Of a DNA stretch of 19,807 bases, positions 6,214 to 13,314 are shown piece by piece. Below the pieces are notes generated by a model. It did no database searches. It saw only the letters and a list, made by a program, of their open reading frames with translations, and was not told where the DNA came from. Made by a program: the position numbers and the translations under genes. The DNA lies in contig DAOWFY010000120.1 of the NCBI GenBank assembly GCA_030637775.1, positions 1 through 19,807 of the forward strand, given 5' to 3'. The stretch's first letter is position 1, and each line of letters begins with the position of its first letter. This DNA comes from DAOVGU01 sp030637775 [NCBI: bacterium]. GTDB lineage: Bacteria > Ratteibacteria > UBA8468.

Positions 6214-7460
6214 ATTATATCAACCACATCAGAGACCGTAGGATTCTCTGGAATGTTGAGCTTATTATCACCTTTTACCAATAGAAATGCATCATCCTGG
6301 GTATGTTTTCCGGCAAAGATTCCCTTATCCGCTAATTTGTTGGCCTTGATGGCTGCCTTGAAATTAAACCCTTTATTGCCTACCAGAACTAAATCTGGCG
6401 CCTGTTCTAATAAGGGCCCAGAATAGATCTCCTCCTTTCGATAGACATTCCTGATTACCTTTTTATTATCTATTTCTAAGGAGTTAAAAAGGTCCTTCAG
6501 ATCCCTTAAAATTCTTTCTTTATCCTCTGGCTCAACAGTTCCACGGGGATATTTATCTTTTAGATTAAGGTAGATCCTTGCCGGATCCAGGGCAAAGGCT
6601 TTAGTAGAATGATCGATATCGCTCCAGGTTGGTTCGCGGACATCCTGCAGTTTTAAAAACCCCTCTCTTTTCAAGAGATAATTAATGTAGATATCCTTAT
6701 CCAACTCTTCAAAGCCATGGTCAGAGAGAATAATCAATAAATCGGCCTTATCAATCTTGCTCTTGATCTCTCCAATCACCTCATCAATCTGCCGAAAATG
6801 GCTTAGGAAATCTTGATGATAGCGGTGATTTTTATCCTCATAGGCATCCCAGAGAAAATGCATCAGACGGTCTGTACCGGTAAATACCAACATAAAGATT
6901 TTCCATGGTTCTTCCCAGAGATAACGAAAAGCTTTGATCCTTGCCTTTAAGGTCCTATCCAGATCTGCTAGGAATAGCTCTAAGGATTTATGGGCCTTGG
7001 AAGAATCTACATCTACTCGATAGTCCAATTCTTTCAGTTTAGGCAGGAGAGTTGCCGGATAGACACTTTTTTCTACCCGGGGGGAAATAAAGCCTGAGAT
7101 ATGGATCCCGTTTAATTTTTTGACCGGGTAAGTAGAGGGAACATTGATGATCACAGATTTTCCTTTAATCTTATTCCAAAAGGGGGGTCTTTTTAGGTTA
7201 TTGAAGTTGGGGAAACAGAACCGATAGGTTCCAGAAACCAGATCCGTAAAGCCAAAGATGCCATGCTCTGCCGGATTAGACCCGGTAATGAGAGAGCTCC
7301 AGGCAACGGAGGAAACCTCAGGAATTGAAGATTGCATCTTTCCGAAAAGACCTTCTTTGATAATGGAGCCTGTATTGGGCATAATGTCTTCCTCGGCTAA
7401 CCCTTTAAGTAGTCTATATGGTACTCCATCAAGCCCAATAATTACTATCCGCCTATTCAT
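6198..7460 (-). CDS. AlkP-superfamily type I phosphodiesterase/nucleotide pyrophosphatase
   Basis: About 420 residues. Metal-binding and catalytic features of the alkaline-phosphatase superfamily are visible: IIGLDGVP (Asp11), the nucleophile region VSSVAWSSLITG then NPAEHGIFGF, GTDRLMHFLWD (Asp, His), ILSDHGFEE (Asp-His) and a late GIFAGKHTQ (His). Enzymes of this class hydrolyse phosphodiesters or nucleotide sugars. In a polysaccharide operon it may modify or recycle a lipid- or nucleotide-linked intermediate (inference). There is no signal peptide, so it is probably cytoplasmic or peripheral. I chose ATG 7460 (MNRRIVIIGLDG), overlapping the Wzz-like gene by 8 bp; the longer ORF adds 18 unrelated residues. 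The extreme C-terminus (KEYR) is encoded by Trm112-derived DNA, so the native end may have been lost. Confidence 0.8.
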   Translation of the reverse strand: MNRRIVIIGLDGVPYRLLKGLAEEDIMPNTGSIIKEGLFGKMQSSIPEVSSVAWSSLITGSNPAEHGIFGFTDLVSGTYRFCFPNFNNLKRPPFWNKIKGKSVIINVPSTYPVKKLNGIHISGFISPRVEKSVYPATLLPKLKELDYRVDVDSSKAHKSLELFLADLDRTLKARIKAFRYLWEEPWKIFMLVFTGTDRLMHFLWDAYEDKNHRYHQDFLSHFRQIDEVIGEIKSKIDKADLLIILSDHGFEELDKDIYINYLLKREGFLKLQDVREPTWSDIDHSTKAFALDPARIYLNLKDKYPRGTVEPEDKERILRDLKDLFNSLEIDNKKVIRNVYRKEEIYSGPLLEQAPDLVLVGNKGFNFKAAIKANKLADKGIFAGKHTQDDAFLLVKGDNKLNIPENPTVSDVVDIMKEYR

Positions 7461-8211
7461 TAAATTTGGATAGATATTCCTGGAAGAAGGCAAGGAAGAT
7501 TCCCAAGAAGCCACCGAGGATTATACTTACCGCAAGGTTAAAGGCGGGTCGGGGTTTGATTGGTCTTTCGGGAATAGTTGCCGGAAAGATAACTCTTGTC
7601 TCTCTGAAAGAAGTAATTCTTTCCTGAATTTCGTTAAACCTTATTTGGAGTTGGTTCAGGTAGAGTGAAGAGGTGAGAACTTCATTTTTATTTTTCCCGG
7701 AGCGACGGCTTAACTCAATCTGCTTCTGGATTCCTTTTACTTCTTCCTTTAATGAGCTAATTTTTTTCTCATAGAGGCTATTTTGCTCTTTAACAATTAA
7801 ATCGGTTATGGTACTGACTATCTTGACCGCCTTTTCCGGAAGAGAGGATTCTAAGGAAATGGCAACCATCGGACTATCAGGCTTAGATTCTGCTTTAATC
7901 TTTATCTCCTCCTTTTTTGGCAGGCCAAGAATTTCTTTGACCTTATTTAAGAGATAATCACTCTTGCAGAGAGAAGCGGTAGCCTCCGGGGTCATAGTGG
8001 CCCTGAGCCCCAACCGAGAACCGGCTGTAATTGAGCCAATTTCAAAGGCAGATTTAATCCGGTAAACCGGTTTTTGCAAGAAAGTAAGGAGAAGAGAAAA
8101 GAGGATGCAGGCAAGGAATGTAATGATAATTGTCCACTTTCTCTTTCCCATTACCTTTAGATAATCACTTAAATCTACTTCTTCCTTTTCATTTAATCTT
8201 TTTTCTTCCAT
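7453..8211 (-). CDS. Wzz-like polysaccharide chain-length determinant
   Basis: 252-residue inner-membrane polysaccharide co-polymerase. The N-terminus VDLSDYLKVMGKRKW leads into a first membrane helix at about residues 27-46. The periplasmic part is largely helical, with a coiled-coil-like stretch around 145-205. A proline-rich IPERPIKPRPAFNLA precedes a second membrane helix at about 224-243. The order matches the Wzz/GumC family. It is shorter than GumC-type proteins and has no C-terminal tyrosine-kinase domain. SD AGGAG lies 6 nt before ATG 8211. It starts 15 bp after the aminotransferase stop, within the operon. It should set the chain length of the polymer built from the sugars made by the neighbouring enzymes. 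No polymerase or flippase is in the window. Confidence 0.85.
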   Translation of the reverse strand: MEEKRLNEKEEVDLSDYLKVMGKRKWTIIITFLACILFSLLLTFLQKPVYRIKSAFEIGSITAGSRLGLRATMTPEATASLCKSDYLLNKVKEILGLPKKEEIKIKAESKPDSPMVAISLESSLPEKAVKIVSTITDLIVKEQNSLYEKKISSLKEEVKGIQKQIELSRRSGKNKNEVLTSSLYLNQLQIRFNEIQERITSFRETRVIFPATIPERPIKPRPAFNLAVSIILGGFLGIFLAFFQEYLSKFNE

Positions 8212-8226
8212 TTTTTTCTCCTATTT

Positions 8227-9387
8227 TTAACTAAAGAATTCCTTTATCTTATCTACAACCCACTCCTGCATCTTTAAGGTAATCTCAGGATAGATTGGTA
8301 AAGTTAAGGTTTCCTTAGAGGCTCTTTCCGATTCCGGGAAATCCCCTTCCTTATATCCCAGTTCCTTAAAGCACTCCTGGAGGGGTAAGGGGAGGGGGTA
8401 ATATATCGCGGTATCGATTCCATTTTTCTTTAAAAAATCCCTTAGGCTATCCCTCTCCTTTACCCGGACAATGAACTGGTTATAGATATGGTATTTTTTT
8501 ACACCCTTTTCCTTATAGATTGCTTTTGGTAAATGGATAAATTTATCTATGTAGGGGCTTGATTTATCAAGCCCGCCTAAACCACTTTCTGAGAAAAGCC
8601 TCTCATAATTCTGACAATTTTTTTGCCTTTTTTCTGTCCAATCATCAAGATATTTTAATTTTACCCTTAAAATTGCGGCCTGAAGGCTATCCAAGCGGAA
8701 GTTCCCCCCGATAGTTTTATGGTAATATTTCGGTTTTGCTCCATGGACCCTTAAAATTTTTATTCCTTCTGCCAATCCTTCCGCTTTTGTCAGAACCATT
8801 CCTCCATCACCAAATCCACCTAAATTCTTTGTCGGGAAAAAGGAAAGACATCCCATATCCCCGATAGTTCCGGCAACCTTCCCATCCTTATATTGCGCAC
8901 CAATCGCCTGGGCCGCATCCTCAACCACAGGCAAATTATATCTCTTAGAGATCTCCATAATCGGCTCCATCTCGGCTACCTGACCGAAGAGATGGACCGG
9001 CAGAATTGCTTTTGTCCTTTCATTAATCTTCTCTTCAATTAAGGATGGGTTGATGTTGAAGGTATCCTCTTCTATATCAACAAATACCGGTTTAGCAAAT
9101 AGCCGGCTAATCACCCCCGCGGTGGCAAAAAAGGAATAGGCCGAGGTTATTATTTCATCATCCGGTTTTATTCCCAGAGCCATCAGGGAGATTAAAAGGG
9201 CATCCGTCCCGGAGGAGACACCAATGCCATAATTCACTTTACAATAAGAGGCTGTCTCCTCCTCGAATTTAGCCACCTCATCTCCGAGGATGAACCGTCC
9301 ACTTTCACAGACCCTTTTTATCGCGCGATCGATCTCTTTTTCTGTTCTTTTATACTGGGCCTTTAGGTCAAGAAGGGGCACTTTCAT
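8227..9387 (-). CDS. DegT/DnrJ/EryC1/StrS aminotransferase, WbpE-like
   Basis: 386-residue PLP-dependent sugar aminotransferase. PLP contacts are visible: GVSSGTDAL (about 56-64), VVEDAAQAIGA (Asp157, Gln160) and the Schiff-base lysine in SFFPTKNLGG (Lys187). With the adjacent oxidoreductase-acetyltransferase it should aminate C3 of UDP-3-keto-GlcNAcA, as WbpE/WlbC do. The start is ambiguous. MKVPLLDLKAQY from ATG 9387 is the family N-terminus, but it has no SD and sits behind a long hairpin. An ATG at 9423 extends the frame through the hairpin repeat and directly follows the upstream stop. Residues about 272-280 (GGLDKSSPY) come from an in-frame palindromic element at 8551-8574. Confidence 0.88.
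   Translation of the reverse strand: MKVPLLDLKAQYKRTEKEIDRAIKRVCESGRFILGDEVAKFEEETASYCKVNYGIGVSSGTDALLISLMALGIKPDDEIITSAYSFFATAGVISRLFAKPVFVDIEEDTFNINPSLIEEKINERTKAILPVHLFGQVAEMEPIMEISKRYNLPVVEDAAQAIGAQYKDGKVAGTIGDMGCLSFFPTKNLGGFGDGGMVLTKAEGLAEGIKILRVHGAKPKYYHKTIGGNFRLDSLQAAILRVKLKYLDDWTEKRQKNCQNYERLFSESGLGGLDKSSPYIDKFIHLPKAIYKEKGVKKYHIYNQFIVRVKERDSLRDFLKKNGIDTAIYYPLPLPLQECFKELGYKEGDFPESERASKETLTLPIYPEITLKMQEWVVDKIKEFFS
8551..8574 (-). repeat. In-frame palindromic element inside the aminotransferase
   Basis: Minus-strand GGGCTTGATAAATCAAGCCC is a perfect palindrome (9-bp arms), flanked by CTAC. It encodes GLDKSSPY in a variable loop. The argC gene carries a related element with compensating arm changes and the same reading frame. 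Confidence 0.7.
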
Positions 9388-9395
9388 TTTAAATG

Positions 9396-9454
9396 GGGAC
9401 ACATCCCATTTTTTTTGAAACATCCATCTATTTAAGAAAAATGGGATGTGTCCC
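9396..9454. repeat. REP-like long hairpin
   Basis: GGGACACATCCCATTTTT at 9396-9413 and its exact reverse complement at 9437-9454 form an 18-bp perfect stem with a 23-nt loop. The GGGACACATCCC motif resembles REP-type palindromes seen in many genomes with Y1 (RAYT) transposases, from general knowledge. It encodes the last residues of the upstream gene (GTHPIFLK) and the alternative N-terminus of the aminotransferase. Confidence 0.8.
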
Positions 9455-11014
9455 TAATTTATATTTTGAACCACAGATTTTACAGTTTGCGGTCTTCCCT
9501 TTAATATTTAGTCTTTCTCCACACTGGCAGACCCAGCCAACCGACTTCGCCGGAACTCCAACATAAAGTCCATAATCCGGGATATCCTTGGTTACTACCG
9601 CCCCTGCCCCCACAAATGCATATTTACCAATGGTATGACCGCAGACGATTGTGCAATTTGCCCCTAAGGTTGCCCCCTTTTTTACCAAGGTTTTCTGGTA
9701 TTGGTTGCGCCGGATGATATGAGCCCGGGGGTTAATCACATTGGTAAAAACCATACTTGGTCCACAGAAGACATTATCCTCCAGGGTAACCCCAGTATAG
9801 ACAGAAACATTGTTCTGAATCTTTACATTGTTGCCAATAATTACTTTTGGGGAAATCACGACATTGCCTCCGATATTGCAGTTTTTCCCGATTTTGCTAT
9901 TTTCCATGATATGGGAGAAATGCCAGATCTTTGTTCCCTCTCCGATCTCGCAAGGCTCCTCAATGACTGCGGTGGGATGGGTAAAGTAGCCCCTTCCTCT
10001 GTCTTCCCCTCCTTCGAGGGGAGGGGATAATGGGGAGGGTGAAATAGGTATACCACCAGCAGCCAGGGAGTTCTCTGCTGCCTCCAGAACCTTTAGCACT
10101 TTTAATCCTTCTTCTCCATCCGTTTGCGGGGTGGTTCTATTTTTTATACATTCCAGGAAACAGGAACATTCTAAACGCAGGGGTTCTTCCATTCGGAAGG
10201 GAAGTAGTTCCCCCTCTTTCTTTTTAGGGGTAGGAATACGCTGCTTCCACTCTACCCGGTGCCGGAAAATGGTAAGTTTATTTTCGGCTAAATCATCAAA
10301 AAGTACCATACCTTTATCTCCTACAACAATAAGTTTCTGCTCCTTGTAAGGGTGAAGCCAGCTGACAAAGATGTGGGCGGCTACCCCGGTTTTGAATTGG
10401 AGGTTGGTTACGGTGATATCGACAATTTCTGGATTAAGGTAGGCCGAGCCAACGGCGGTGATCCTTTCCGGTTCTTCCCCTAAAAGATATAAAATCACCG
10501 AAATATCATGCGGAGCAAATGACCAGAGGATATTCTCCTCGGTCCTGAATTTACCTAAATTAACTCTATTGGAATAGATATAACAGATCTTTCCCAATTC
10601 TCCTTTTTGGATAATCTCTTTGAGTTTAATGATTCCGGGATGATACTGCAGGAGATGCCCAACCATTAAGACAGAGGATTTCTCTTTCGCCAAATTGACC
10701 AGTCCTTCTCCTTCTCTTACCGAAAGAGAAAGAGGTTTCTCTACGAAAAGGTCCTTTCCTTTATTCAGAACCTCTTTTCCCAATCGAAAATGGGATTCAG
10801 CCGGTGTTGCCAAAACCACTCCCTTTACTGCTTTATTTTTAAGGACCTCTTCAAACGAGGCGGTAGTCTCAACCTGGGGATATTTTTCCTTAAAGGGAGC
10901 AATCTTTTCGGAATCCTTTTCGCAGATAAGTAAAAGTGCGCCGAGAGAGGCAAAATTTCTGATTAGGTTTTTGCCCCAGTAACCGGCTCCCACAACAGCA
11001 ATATTCTTATTCAT
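9428..11014 (-). CDS. Fused Gfo/Idh/MocA oxidoreductase and left-handed beta-helix acetyltransferase (WbpB-WbpD-like)
   Basis: 528 residues, two enzymes in one chain. Residues 1 to about 320 are a Gfo/Idh/MocA dehydrogenase with Rossmann motif VGAGYWG, FVEKPLS (EKP at 92-94) and SFAPHDIS (His169, Asp170). It resembles WbpB/WlbA, which oxidises UDP-GlcNAcA at C3. Residues from about 343 are a hexapeptide-repeat acyltransferase ([16 protein letters not shown], many I-G-x-N repeats, [17 protein letters not shown]), like WbpD/WlbB, which acetylates the 3-amino group. A C-terminal zinc-ribbon-like tail (CQCG and CKICG) follows. The linker (about 325-342, [18 protein letters not shown]) is encoded by a palindromic repeat. 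The last residues come from the REP-like hairpin. AAGGA precedes ATG 11014. It lies between the 2-epimerase and aminotransferase genes. Confidence 0.9.
   Translation of the reverse strand: MNKNIAVVGAGYWGKNLIRNFASLGALLLICEKDSEKIAPFKEKYPQVETTASFEEVLKNKAVKGVVLATPAESHFRLGKEVLNKGKDLFVEKPLSLSVREGEGLVNLAKEKSSVLMVGHLLQYHPGIIKLKEIIQKGELGKICYIYSNRVNLGKFRTEENILWSFAPHDISVILYLLGEEPERITAVGSAYLNPEIVDITVTNLQFKTGVAAHIFVSWLHPYKEQKLIVVGDKGMVLFDDLAENKLTIFRHRVEWKQRIPTPKKKEGELLPFRMEEPLRLECSCFLECIKNRTTPQTDGEEGLKVLKVLEAAENSLAAGGIPISPSPLSPPLEGGEDRGRGYFTHPTAVIEEPCEIGEGTKIWHFSHIMENSKIGKNCNIGGNVVISPKVIIGNNVKIQNNVSVYTGVTLEDNVFCGPSMVFTNVINPRAHIIRRNQYQKTLVKKGATLGANCTIVCGHTIGKYAFVGAGAVVTKDIPDYGLYVGVPAKSVGWVCQCGERLNIKGKTANCKICGSKYKLGTHPIFLK
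9990..10041 (-). repeat. Palindromic repeat forming the interdomain linker
   Basis: G/C-rich block with the hairpin CCCCTC-CTTC-GAGGGG at 10006-10021. It encodes the low-complexity [14 protein letters not shown] between the two enzyme domains. Composition and peptide are unlike the flanking domains and resemble interspersed CCCTC/GAGGG palindromes common in bacterial genomes. Confidence 0.65.
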
Positions 11015-11029
11015 AAAATCCTTTATTTT

Positions 11030-12148
11030 TTAGAATTTTGTCAAATGTTGAGACCTGACCCCTTTCAGGACAGAGATGATGCGGCTGGCGGCATTTCCAT
11101 CCCAGAGAGCGGGATATACTCCCTTTTTCCTCTTTCCATCCAAGATCTTCTCTGCCTCTTTAATGATTTTTACTGTGTCATTACCTACTAAAATATTTGT
11201 GCCCTCCCTCGTGGTTATTGGTCTTTCGGTGGTATCGCGCAAAGTAAGGCAGGGGATATTCAATACAGTTGTTTCCTCCTGCATCCCACCGGAGTCGGTC
11301 ATCGCAAATTTGCTGCTTATCATCAATTTGAGAAAGTCAAGATAGCCCAACGGTTCAATAAGAGAGATATTTTTGAAGAATTTATTTAATTTAAATCTCT
11401 TGATATTCCTTCTTGTTCGCGGATGAACCGGAAAGATAATGGGAATTCTTTTAGAGATTTCCTTTAGCGCCTTTAGAATCTTGAGAAAATTTTCTTTATG
11501 ATCTACATTGGAAGGTCTGTGCAGGGTCAAGAGAGCATATGCCTCTCTCCTTAAATTTAATTTCCTTAAAATTTTTGATTTTTGGCTTTTGGTTTTTAAT
11601 TTTAACAATGTATCGATCATCACATTCCCTACGAAGAAGATCTTTCCTTTTGAGATTCCTTCCTTTTTTAGATTTTTGTCGGCATCGGGAGAATGCGTGA
11701 AAAGATAATCAGATAGAGCATCGGTTAAAACCCTGTTTATCTCTTCCGGCATCCTTCTATCGTAACTGCGCAGCCCTGCCTCCACATGCGCTAACCGAAT
11801 ATGAAGCTTTGCTGCAGCCAGGGCGGCGGCCAATGTTGAATTTACATCTCCTACCACGATCACCAAATCGGGTTTCTCTCTAAAAAGCACCTTCTCAAAC
11901 TCAACCATTACTCTTGCTGTCTGCTGGCTATGGGTTCCTGAATCCACGCCTAAATATATATCAGGCTCGGGAATCTCTAGATCCTTAAAGAATATCTTTG
12001 ACATTTCATCATCGTAATGCTGACCGGTATGAACAAGTTGCCATCTTATAGAAGTTTGATGTTGCCGATTATGCTTTTTTATGGCTTGGATAATGGGCGC
12101 AATCTTCATAAAGTTTGGGCGTGCTCCCGCCACGAGAATAATCTTCAT
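11030..12148 (-). CDS. wecB: UDP-N-acetylglucosamine 2-epimerase family (WecB/WbpI-like)
   Basis: 372-residue non-hydrolysing 2-epimerase. Motifs: VAGARPNFMKIAPI at the N-terminus, HTGQHYDDEM (about 40-49), VVGDVNSTLA, HVEAGLRSYDRRMPEEINR (about 121-139), TLHRPSNVD, PVHPRTRR, and the nucleotide-binding TDSGGMQEET with LRDTTERPITTREGTN. The reaction is C2 epimerisation of UDP-GlcNAc or, given the neighbours, of UDP-GlcNAc3NAcA as in WbpI; sequence alone does not decide. I chose ATG 12148 (MKIILVAGARP), which overlaps the TGA of the nucleotidyltransferase as ATGA and has AAGGGG upstream. The longer ORF adds 11 residues made of repeat DNA. The C-terminus (GVRSQHLTKF) is also repeat-derived. Confidence 0.88.
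   Translation of the reverse strand: MKIILVAGARPNFMKIAPIIQAIKKHNRQHQTSIRWQLVHTGQHYDDEMSKIFFKDLEIPEPDIYLGVDSGTHSQQTARVMVEFEKVLFREKPDLVIVVGDVNSTLAAALAAAKLHIRLAHVEAGLRSYDRRMPEEINRVLTDALSDYLFTHSPDADKNLKKEGISKGKIFFVGNVMIDTLLKLKTKSQKSKILRKLNLRREAYALLTLHRPSNVDHKENFLKILKALKEISKRIPIIFPVHPRTRRNIKRFKLNKFFKNISLIEPLGYLDFLKLMISSKFAMTDSGGMQEETTVLNIPCLTLRDTTERPITTREGTNILVGNDTVKIIKEAEKILDGKRKKGVYPALWDGNAASRIISVLKGVRSQHLTKF
11036..11065 (-). repeat. REP-associated motif at the 2-epimerase 3' end
   Basis: Minus-strand GGGGTCAGGTCTCAACATTT followed by GACAAAA. The GGTCAGGTCT-n-CATTTGACA pattern is a recurrent interspersed motif in genomes with REP-type palindromes (general familiarity, not searched). It encodes the last residues of the 2-epimerase. 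Confidence 0.5.
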
Positions 12149-13041
12149 TTTGAAGTTCCCCTTCCCTTTTTCCCTCCCCACTTGTGGGAGTTTTTATTCC
12201 CCCGGGATGGGGTGGGGGTGTTTCTGCGTCCTTTAAGTAGATTTTTTAGGTATATTTTAAGGGGTTTGCCAAATTCCTTATCAAAAAGAGCCAATTCAAG
12301 AAAGGTTTTGTAATAACTCTCAAAACTGCCCACATCGTACCTTTTTTCTCCAGATTTTAGTTTCACTCCATATACAGGATGGCCCTTTCGCATCAGCAAT
12401 TTTAAAGAATCGGTTAGCCTTAATTCCTCTTTATGATATGGTTTTGTCAAATGAATCATCTCAAAGATTATCGGTTCAAAAATAAATCTTGCGGCCAAAA
12501 CCAGATTACCCGGGCTCTCGCCTATCCCTGGTTTCTCAATGATGTCGACGATCTGAAAAATTCCTCCCCTTTCATTTTTTGTTTTGACCACCCCATACTT
12601 TTCCGTTTCCGGAAGGGCTACCTCCTCAATAGCTAAGGTGGCGGCTGCCCTTTTCTTTTGATGAACCTTAATCATCCTCTCGAGAAGAGAAGGGGCGGAT
12701 AGAGAATTCTTGATTAAGGAATCGCCAAAGGCAACCAGAAATGGCTCATTTTCTACAAATGGCTCTGCCGGCAAAAGAGCTCCGGCGGTCCCCTTTTTGT
12801 CTCCTTGCCGGATATAAAATGGGGCCGGCCTGTCCTTTTCAAAATAGTCCTCAATGGCGCGCTTCATCTTTCCGGTTACAATCAAAATTTTAGAGATGTC
12901 AGCCTTTCTTATCTCCTCTAAAACATATTGAATGATTGGCTTTCTTCCCACGGGAAGCATCTCCTTCGGTTGAGATCTTGTTGCCGGAAGCAACCTTGTT
13001 CCTAAACCAGCCGCCAGAATTACCGCCTTCTCTATCTTCAT
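12145..13041 (-). CDS. galU: Sugar-phosphate nucleotidyltransferase, GalU-like
   Basis: 298 residues. The nucleotide-binding signature LAAGLGTRLLPATRSQPKEM (residues 9-28) is followed by KKGTAGALL (82-90), FGDSLI (105-110), EKYGVV, DIIEKP and YDVGSFESYYKT. This order fits UTP-glucose-1-phosphate uridylyltransferase, making UDP-glucose from glucose-1-phosphate. The GTAGAL motif is closer to the general nucleotidyltransferase/RmlA pattern than to enterobacterial GalU, so a different sugar phosphate is possible. The last 25 or so residues (TPTPSRGNKNSHKWGG and on) are encoded by a palindromic repeat and are not part of the fold. ATG 13041 begins MKIEKAVILAAG. It is first in the polysaccharide operon and overlaps the 2-epimerase by 4 bp. 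Confidence 0.82.
   Translation of the reverse strand: MKIEKAVILAAGLGTRLLPATRSQPKEMLPVGRKPIIQYVLEEIRKADISKILIVTGKMKRAIEDYFEKDRPAPFYIRQGDKKGTAGALLPAEPFVENEPFLVAFGDSLIKNSLSAPSLLERMIKVHQKKRAAATLAIEEVALPETEKYGVVKTKNERGGIFQIVDIIEKPGIGESPGNLVLAARFIFEPIIFEMIHLTKPYHKEELRLTDSLKLLMRKGHPVYGVKLKSGEKRYDVGSFESYYKTFLELALFDKEFGKPLKIYLKNLLKGRRNTPTPSRGNKNSHKWGGKKGRGTSK
12163..12222 (-). repeat. Palindromic repeat extending the GalU-like C-terminus
   Basis: G/C-rich block with local inverted repeats (CCCAC-AA-GTGGG on the minus strand; CCCC/GGGG runs). It encodes the proline-, lysine- and glycine-rich tail of the nucleotidyltransferase and the SD region of the next gene. Confidence 0.55.
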
Positions 13042-13092
13042 TTTTTTCCTCAGTTACCCTATTAAAATTAAAACTATTCTAATAAAAACACT

Positions 13093-13121
13093 ATTATAAT
13101 TAAAAATCAATGTCGACATCA
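13093..13121 (-). promoter_or_regulatory. Possible promoter of the polysaccharide operon
   Basis: A perfect TATAAT on the minus strand (13093-13098) about 50 nt before ATG 13041. The -35 is poor (CTGATG at 18 bp) and falls in the palindromic element 13115-13136, so an activator or overlapping operator is possible. Leader is AT-rich without other signals. Confidence 0.4.
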
Positions 13122-13136
13122 GGAGATGTCTCCTAC
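13115..13136. repeat. Palindromic element upstream of the polysaccharide operon
   Basis: GACATC-AGGA-GATGTC (13115-13130) overlaps AGGAGA-TG-TCTCCT (13121-13134) and ends in CTAC, like the CTAC-flanked palindromes in the aminotransferase and argC. It may be another member of that family, or an operator. Confidence 0.45.
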
Positions 13137-13137
13137 A

Positions 13138-13314
13138 TCATATTATTTTCATTGTGGGGAAAGGTCTCCAGACCTTATAACCAAGAAAAATCTCCAGGGG
13201 CACAATAATCGTGTTTCCCTTTTCTACAAGGGTATCTCTACTGATTAATGTTATTTGATTGTCTTTAGAGATCTTCTCTCGAGCAGGAAAATCTTCGGCA
13301 CTAACCTTATCTTT
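13138..13314 (-). pseudogene. Frame-shifted 3' continuation of the DUF4143 ATPase
   Basis: After the codons for FEVKY the annotated frame hits TAA at 13307-13309. If the single base at 13315 is skipped, translation continues for 58 codons: KDKVSAEDFPAREKISKDNQ, then ITLISRDTLVEKGNTIIVPL, EIFLGYKVWRPF and on to TGA at 13138. The FEVKYKDKVS reading and the terminal IVPLEIFL are what the family normally has. So this is the true C-terminus cut off by a one-base insertion. The last 14 residues run into a palindrome at 13161-13176. Confidence 0.75.
13161..13176. repeat. Short perfect palindrome
   Basis: AAGGTCTCCAGACCTT, 7-bp arms around CC, inside the shifted ATPase tail. It is similar in size to the other palindromic elements here. 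Confidence 0.5.

Noticed and set aside
9856-10056. Minus-strand 66-codon ORF inside the fusion gene
   Set aside because: Out-of-frame reading of the palindromic linker; overlaps a strongly supported two-domain protein.
13042-13306. Simple intergenic region behind the ATPase
   Set aside because: Most of it is the shifted-frame C-terminus of the ATPase; only about 95 bp remain as true leader of the next operon.
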